Source: Pavlovales sp. CCMP2436
Taxonomy: Eukaryota; Haptophyta; Pavlovophyceae; Pavlovales
Direction: 5' to 3'
Assembly (NCBI GenBank): GCA_026770615.1
Contig: MU631369.1
Location: forward strand, 115,390 to 141,023
DNA: 25,634 bases
Each line of letters starts with the position of its first letter. Position 1 is the stretch's first letter. Shown in pieces: positions 23,296 through 25,634 of the stretch. A model generated the notes under the pieces. The model worked only from the letters and a program-made list of their open reading frames with translations. It made no database searches and was not told the DNA's origin. A program made the position numbers and the translations under genes.

Positions 23296-24960
23296 CTCTT
23301 CGCTAGCTTGGACGTCGATTCGAGCGGGCTGCCCCACTACCAGCCAGTACACAGGGAGGCGGGGGTGCTGGGGTGGGTGGAGTGCGTCACGACTGGGTGG
23401 ATGGCGGCCGGCAACCACTTGGTGCGTTCATTTTTATTATAATAAAATAGTAACAGCTCGGCCTATTATACCAGTTATAATGGCGGCCAGCAACCACTGG
23501 GTGCGTACATATTTGTACTTCTACTTGTTTCTACCTGTTTGTATCTGTAGAAATACATTTTTATTTTATTTTAATGTATTCTAAGGTGCTCGCTATTCTA
23601 CTAATAAAATAGTAAGAATCATGATCATGATAGTAACCATCGTAATCATAGCAACCATAATAACTAACTAACAGGTGCTCACTGCGCATGTGCTGCGTGC
23701 CGTCAGCGCCCCGGGCACAACCTTGGCCTCTGCCCCGATCATTGTTCCGACCTCTGCCCCGGCCTCTGCTCCGACGCTTGGCGAGGCGGCGATGACGGTG
23801 GGGCTGCTGCAGGAGCAGGAGCAGCCGCAGCAGCAGCCTTCTACTTCGGGCGCGCTGTCGCTGCCGTCGCCGCTGCCACTGCTGTACTACGGGGGCGAGT
23901 ACCGCACACTGCGCGCGAGAGATGAGGCGCCCCAGACCGCCGCCGCCGCTGCAGCCGCCGCTGCTGCTGCTGCTGCTGCTACTGCTGCTAACGCTCCTAC
24001 TGCTGCCGCTGCTGCCGCCGCCGAGGGAATTCCTCTGGGGGAGGGAACGAGGGAGAGAACCCCGCTGTCAGGAGAGGGGAGGGAGGGAACCCCCTTGCCC
24101 CCCGCCGCACACGCACACCTCGCGGCGGCCCACATGCACAGCAGCAGCGGCAACCTGCCCAGCGTGGGCATGCACGACATGCCTGCCGCTCAGTCCGCGA
24201 CCCAGTACGCGACGGGAGAGGCGCCGCGGACGGGGGGTACGCCACGGGACAGGCGTGTGTTGCGACAGTACTCGCCGAGGGAGGGCTGCGGCTCAACAAA
24301 TTCCTCCGCAAATTTGTTCGCCTCGTTCTCCGCAGGCGGAAGCGGGCACAGCCTCCACGGCAACAGCCCTAGCCTCCACAACCCCAGCCACAACAACAAC
24401 TTCTACAACCCCAGCACAACAACCCCATCCACAACCCCCACAGCAGCCCCAGCCCGGCCTTCAAGCCAAGGTTCGCCCCCTCCAGCGGCGAGCCTGCCTC
24501 GCTCTCCGCCCCCCTCTCCGTCGCCTTCCCCTCCCCTTACTCCGCCGTGCGCGGCGGAGGTGCGGCCGGCGCGCCGTTCCCACCAAATTCGCAGTTCCCG
24601 CCAAATTCGCACCGGCCGCCGCTGGGCAGGACGGCGGGGGGAAGCACCGGTCTGTACGCCGACTCCGCGTAGCAGCTGCAGCAGTTCGCGCGCTCACTCG
24701 GGCCGGGCGGCGCGGCGGCCCTGCGCGCGGGCGGGTCGCGCTCCGTGTCACTCTCGGTCGTGTCGCTCGGAGCGGGCGTGGTGCCGGTGCGGCACGGCCC
24801 CGAGCAGCTGCTCGCGCACTCCATGCCGCACGGGGGCTACAGCGGCGGCTACCCGCCTGCGGCCTACGCGCACACCGGGGGAATGCACGCGGGCGCGGCG
24901 CTGCTCGGCAGCTCCCAGGGCGCCTACCGCACGCAATTTCGCGCGCGCGTGATCGCAGAC
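23296..24960 (+). pseudogene. Host-like two-exon gene with low-complexity C-terminus (one frameshift, one TAG)
   Basis: Exon 23296-23421 (42 codons) reads LFASLDVDSSGLPHYQPVHR, EAGVLGWVECVTTGWMAAGN, HL and ends at a GTGCGT donor. The next exon starts 23675 after TAACTAACAG in matching phase: VLTAHVLRAVSAPG. Then come Pro/Ala/Thr, Gln-rich and poly-Ala (about 23935-24020) stretches and Asn/His/Pro-rich segments. Near 24415 a one-base deletion moves the sensible frame (FYNP then QHNNPIHNPHSSPSPAFKPR). TAG at 24670-24672 sits in a Gln run (YADSA-stop-QLQQF). After it the frame is good to RVIADC, where LINE copy X4 lies just downstream. It could be a regulator, since such composition is common in eukaryotic transcription factors, but no DNA-binding domain is seen. 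The 5' part is missing. Confidence 0.4.
23480..23517 (+). repeat. Duplicate of the exon 3' end and donor
   Basis: ATGGCGGCCAGCAACCACTG then GGTGCGTACATATTTG repeats 23401-23437, which spans the exon end and 5' splice site. Confidence 0.6.
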
Positions 24961-24989
24961 TGTGCCCTGTTAGTTACTAAGTTAACTTC

Positions 24990-25165
24990 TATTATATTTA
25001 TGATAGGGATTTAAGCTGGCGTCTGACTGTTCTGAATGTTGTGCTGGTCTAAGCGCTGCGTCGCCCATTGCCTGCTGTGTGCCTTAGTCGGTTGCTGTGG
25101 CTTGGGCGCCACCGCGCGTGCCGATGGATCTCCGGTAGTGTGCCCGGGCAAGGGCGTATATTATA
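24990..25165 (-). mobile_element. 5'-truncated LINE family P copy X4
   Basis: Minus-strand 3' end: the last about 25 codons (ALARAHYRRSIGTRGGAQAT), TAA (plus 25084-25086), the 3' UTR and the tip AGCTTAAATCCCTATCATAA. TATTATA at 24990-24996 and 25159-25165 may be a short TSD. In element orientation the flank is TATAATAGAAG. Confidence 0.6.
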
Positions 25166-25351
25166 GAACTGGTTTTTATTTAACTTTGATCGTTTATAAA
25201 GTTCTAGGATTATAAGTTCTCTAGAAGATAGGTAATGATGTGCTTGCCTGTGAGTTATTGAGTGAACTAACTTCGACAGCACATGTGAATGAGCAGTAGA
25301 TACGGCCGACAGCGCAGTCATATATTACGATACTGATGGTGCAGACTGACG

Positions 25352-25400
25352 TATCGGCTGCGCTGGGTTGGGCGCCACCGCGCGTGCCGATGGATTCATG
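25352..25400 (-). repeat. Internal fragment of LINE family P
   Basis: TCGGCTGCGCTGGGTTGGGC then GCCACCGCGCGTGCCGATGG matches the ORF end of X2 and X4 but lacks both the 3' tip and upstream parts. Confidence 0.5.
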
Positions 25401-25535
25401 ACTATGTTACATACAAATATTAGAACGACGTGCGCTGTGCGCAGCTCGCCGAGCCTGCCCTTTTTTGACGAGGGCGGCTGTTATCTCCTTCCCCCGGCCA
25501 CGACTATGTTACATATATTAGAAATCGCGGCGCAG
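25398..25535. repeat. Direct repeat with GACTATGTTACATA
   Basis: ATGACTATGTTACATA-CAA-ATATTAGAA (about 25397-25425) and ACGACTATGTTACATATATT (from 25500) then AGAA lie about 100 bp apart. They may be a TSD or a small tandem duplication next to the LINE fragment. Confidence 0.4.
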
Positions 25536-25634
25536 GGAGGCCGCAAGATGTACGCGCTGATGGGCGTGAGTCCGATGGAGGCGGCCGCGCGCATCAAGAA
25601 GCAACTCATCGACACGATCGGTACGATCGCGGCA
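25521..25634 (+). pseudogene. LINE family P ORF2 C-terminal module, cut by window end (copy 3)
   Basis: The 38 codons read EIAAQGGRKMYALMGVSPME, AAARIKKQLIDTIGTIAA, open to the edge. They are nearly the same as the minus-strand copy at 4.3 kb, with Gln (CAA) where that copy has TAG. The next residues outside the window should be RGHAQ if the family holds. Confidence 0.6.

Overview
The window looks like nuclear DNA of a unicellular eukaryote, probably an alga or related protist. It is GC-rich, has GT-AG introns, many microsatellites and low-complexity stretches, no operons or ribosome binding sites, and a dense load of decayed transposons. I cannot name the taxon from the sequence alone. No tRNA, rRNA or CRISPR array was found.

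Layout. 0-3.5 kb: the 3' part of a LINE-like retrotransposon (+), a broken coding region on the minus strand resembling the N-terminal HTH region of a pogo-like transposase, a 447-bp 5'-truncated LINE (-) with 14-bp target-site duplications (TSDs), and the RNase H end plus 3' LTR of a Ty1/copia element. 3.5-5.6 kb: a nest of short 5'-truncated LINE 3' ends, several with clear TSDs, and a three-copy 108-125 bp repeat. 5.7-9.4 kb: a 205-bp tandem array, a 199-bp MITE, a GACAG-rich array, a repeat with three hairpins, and unidentified coding fragments. 9.8-12.3 kb: the most intact part, with a cysteine-rich type II membrane protein (-) and a sulfotransferase-like protein (+), arranged divergently.

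12.46-19.66 kb: a MULE (Mutator-like) DNA transposon. It has matching terminal inverted repeats, an imperfect 9-bp TSD and a multi-exon broken transposase gene (N-terminal zinc finger, FTAG/QRAE region, SWIM finger, basic tail). One intron holds a complete 2.46-kb non-autonomous LTR retrotransposon (14826-17282). A 395-base assembly gap lies in the transposase gene.

19.7-25.6 kb: a coiled-coil/CxxC coding region, twin palindromes, further LINE pieces, a mariner-type MITE, a second large LINE fragment carrying a PD-(D/E)xK-like nuclease motif and ended by a 170-bp pyrimidine tract, a low-complexity host-like gene with one frameshift and one in-frame TAG, and another LINE C-terminus cut by the window edge.

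Main new observations: (1) the dispersed short repeats are mostly 3' ends of LINEs that share a C-terminal RGHA-x-(L/V)-(L/I) module, and they sit repeatedly next to TATAAT or TATAAC; (2) a MULE carries an LTR element nested in an intron; (3) a repeat with three conserved hairpins occurs twice, 9.5 kb apart; (4) in-frame TAG codons recur in otherwise coding stretches, explained either by decay or by a reassigned UAG.
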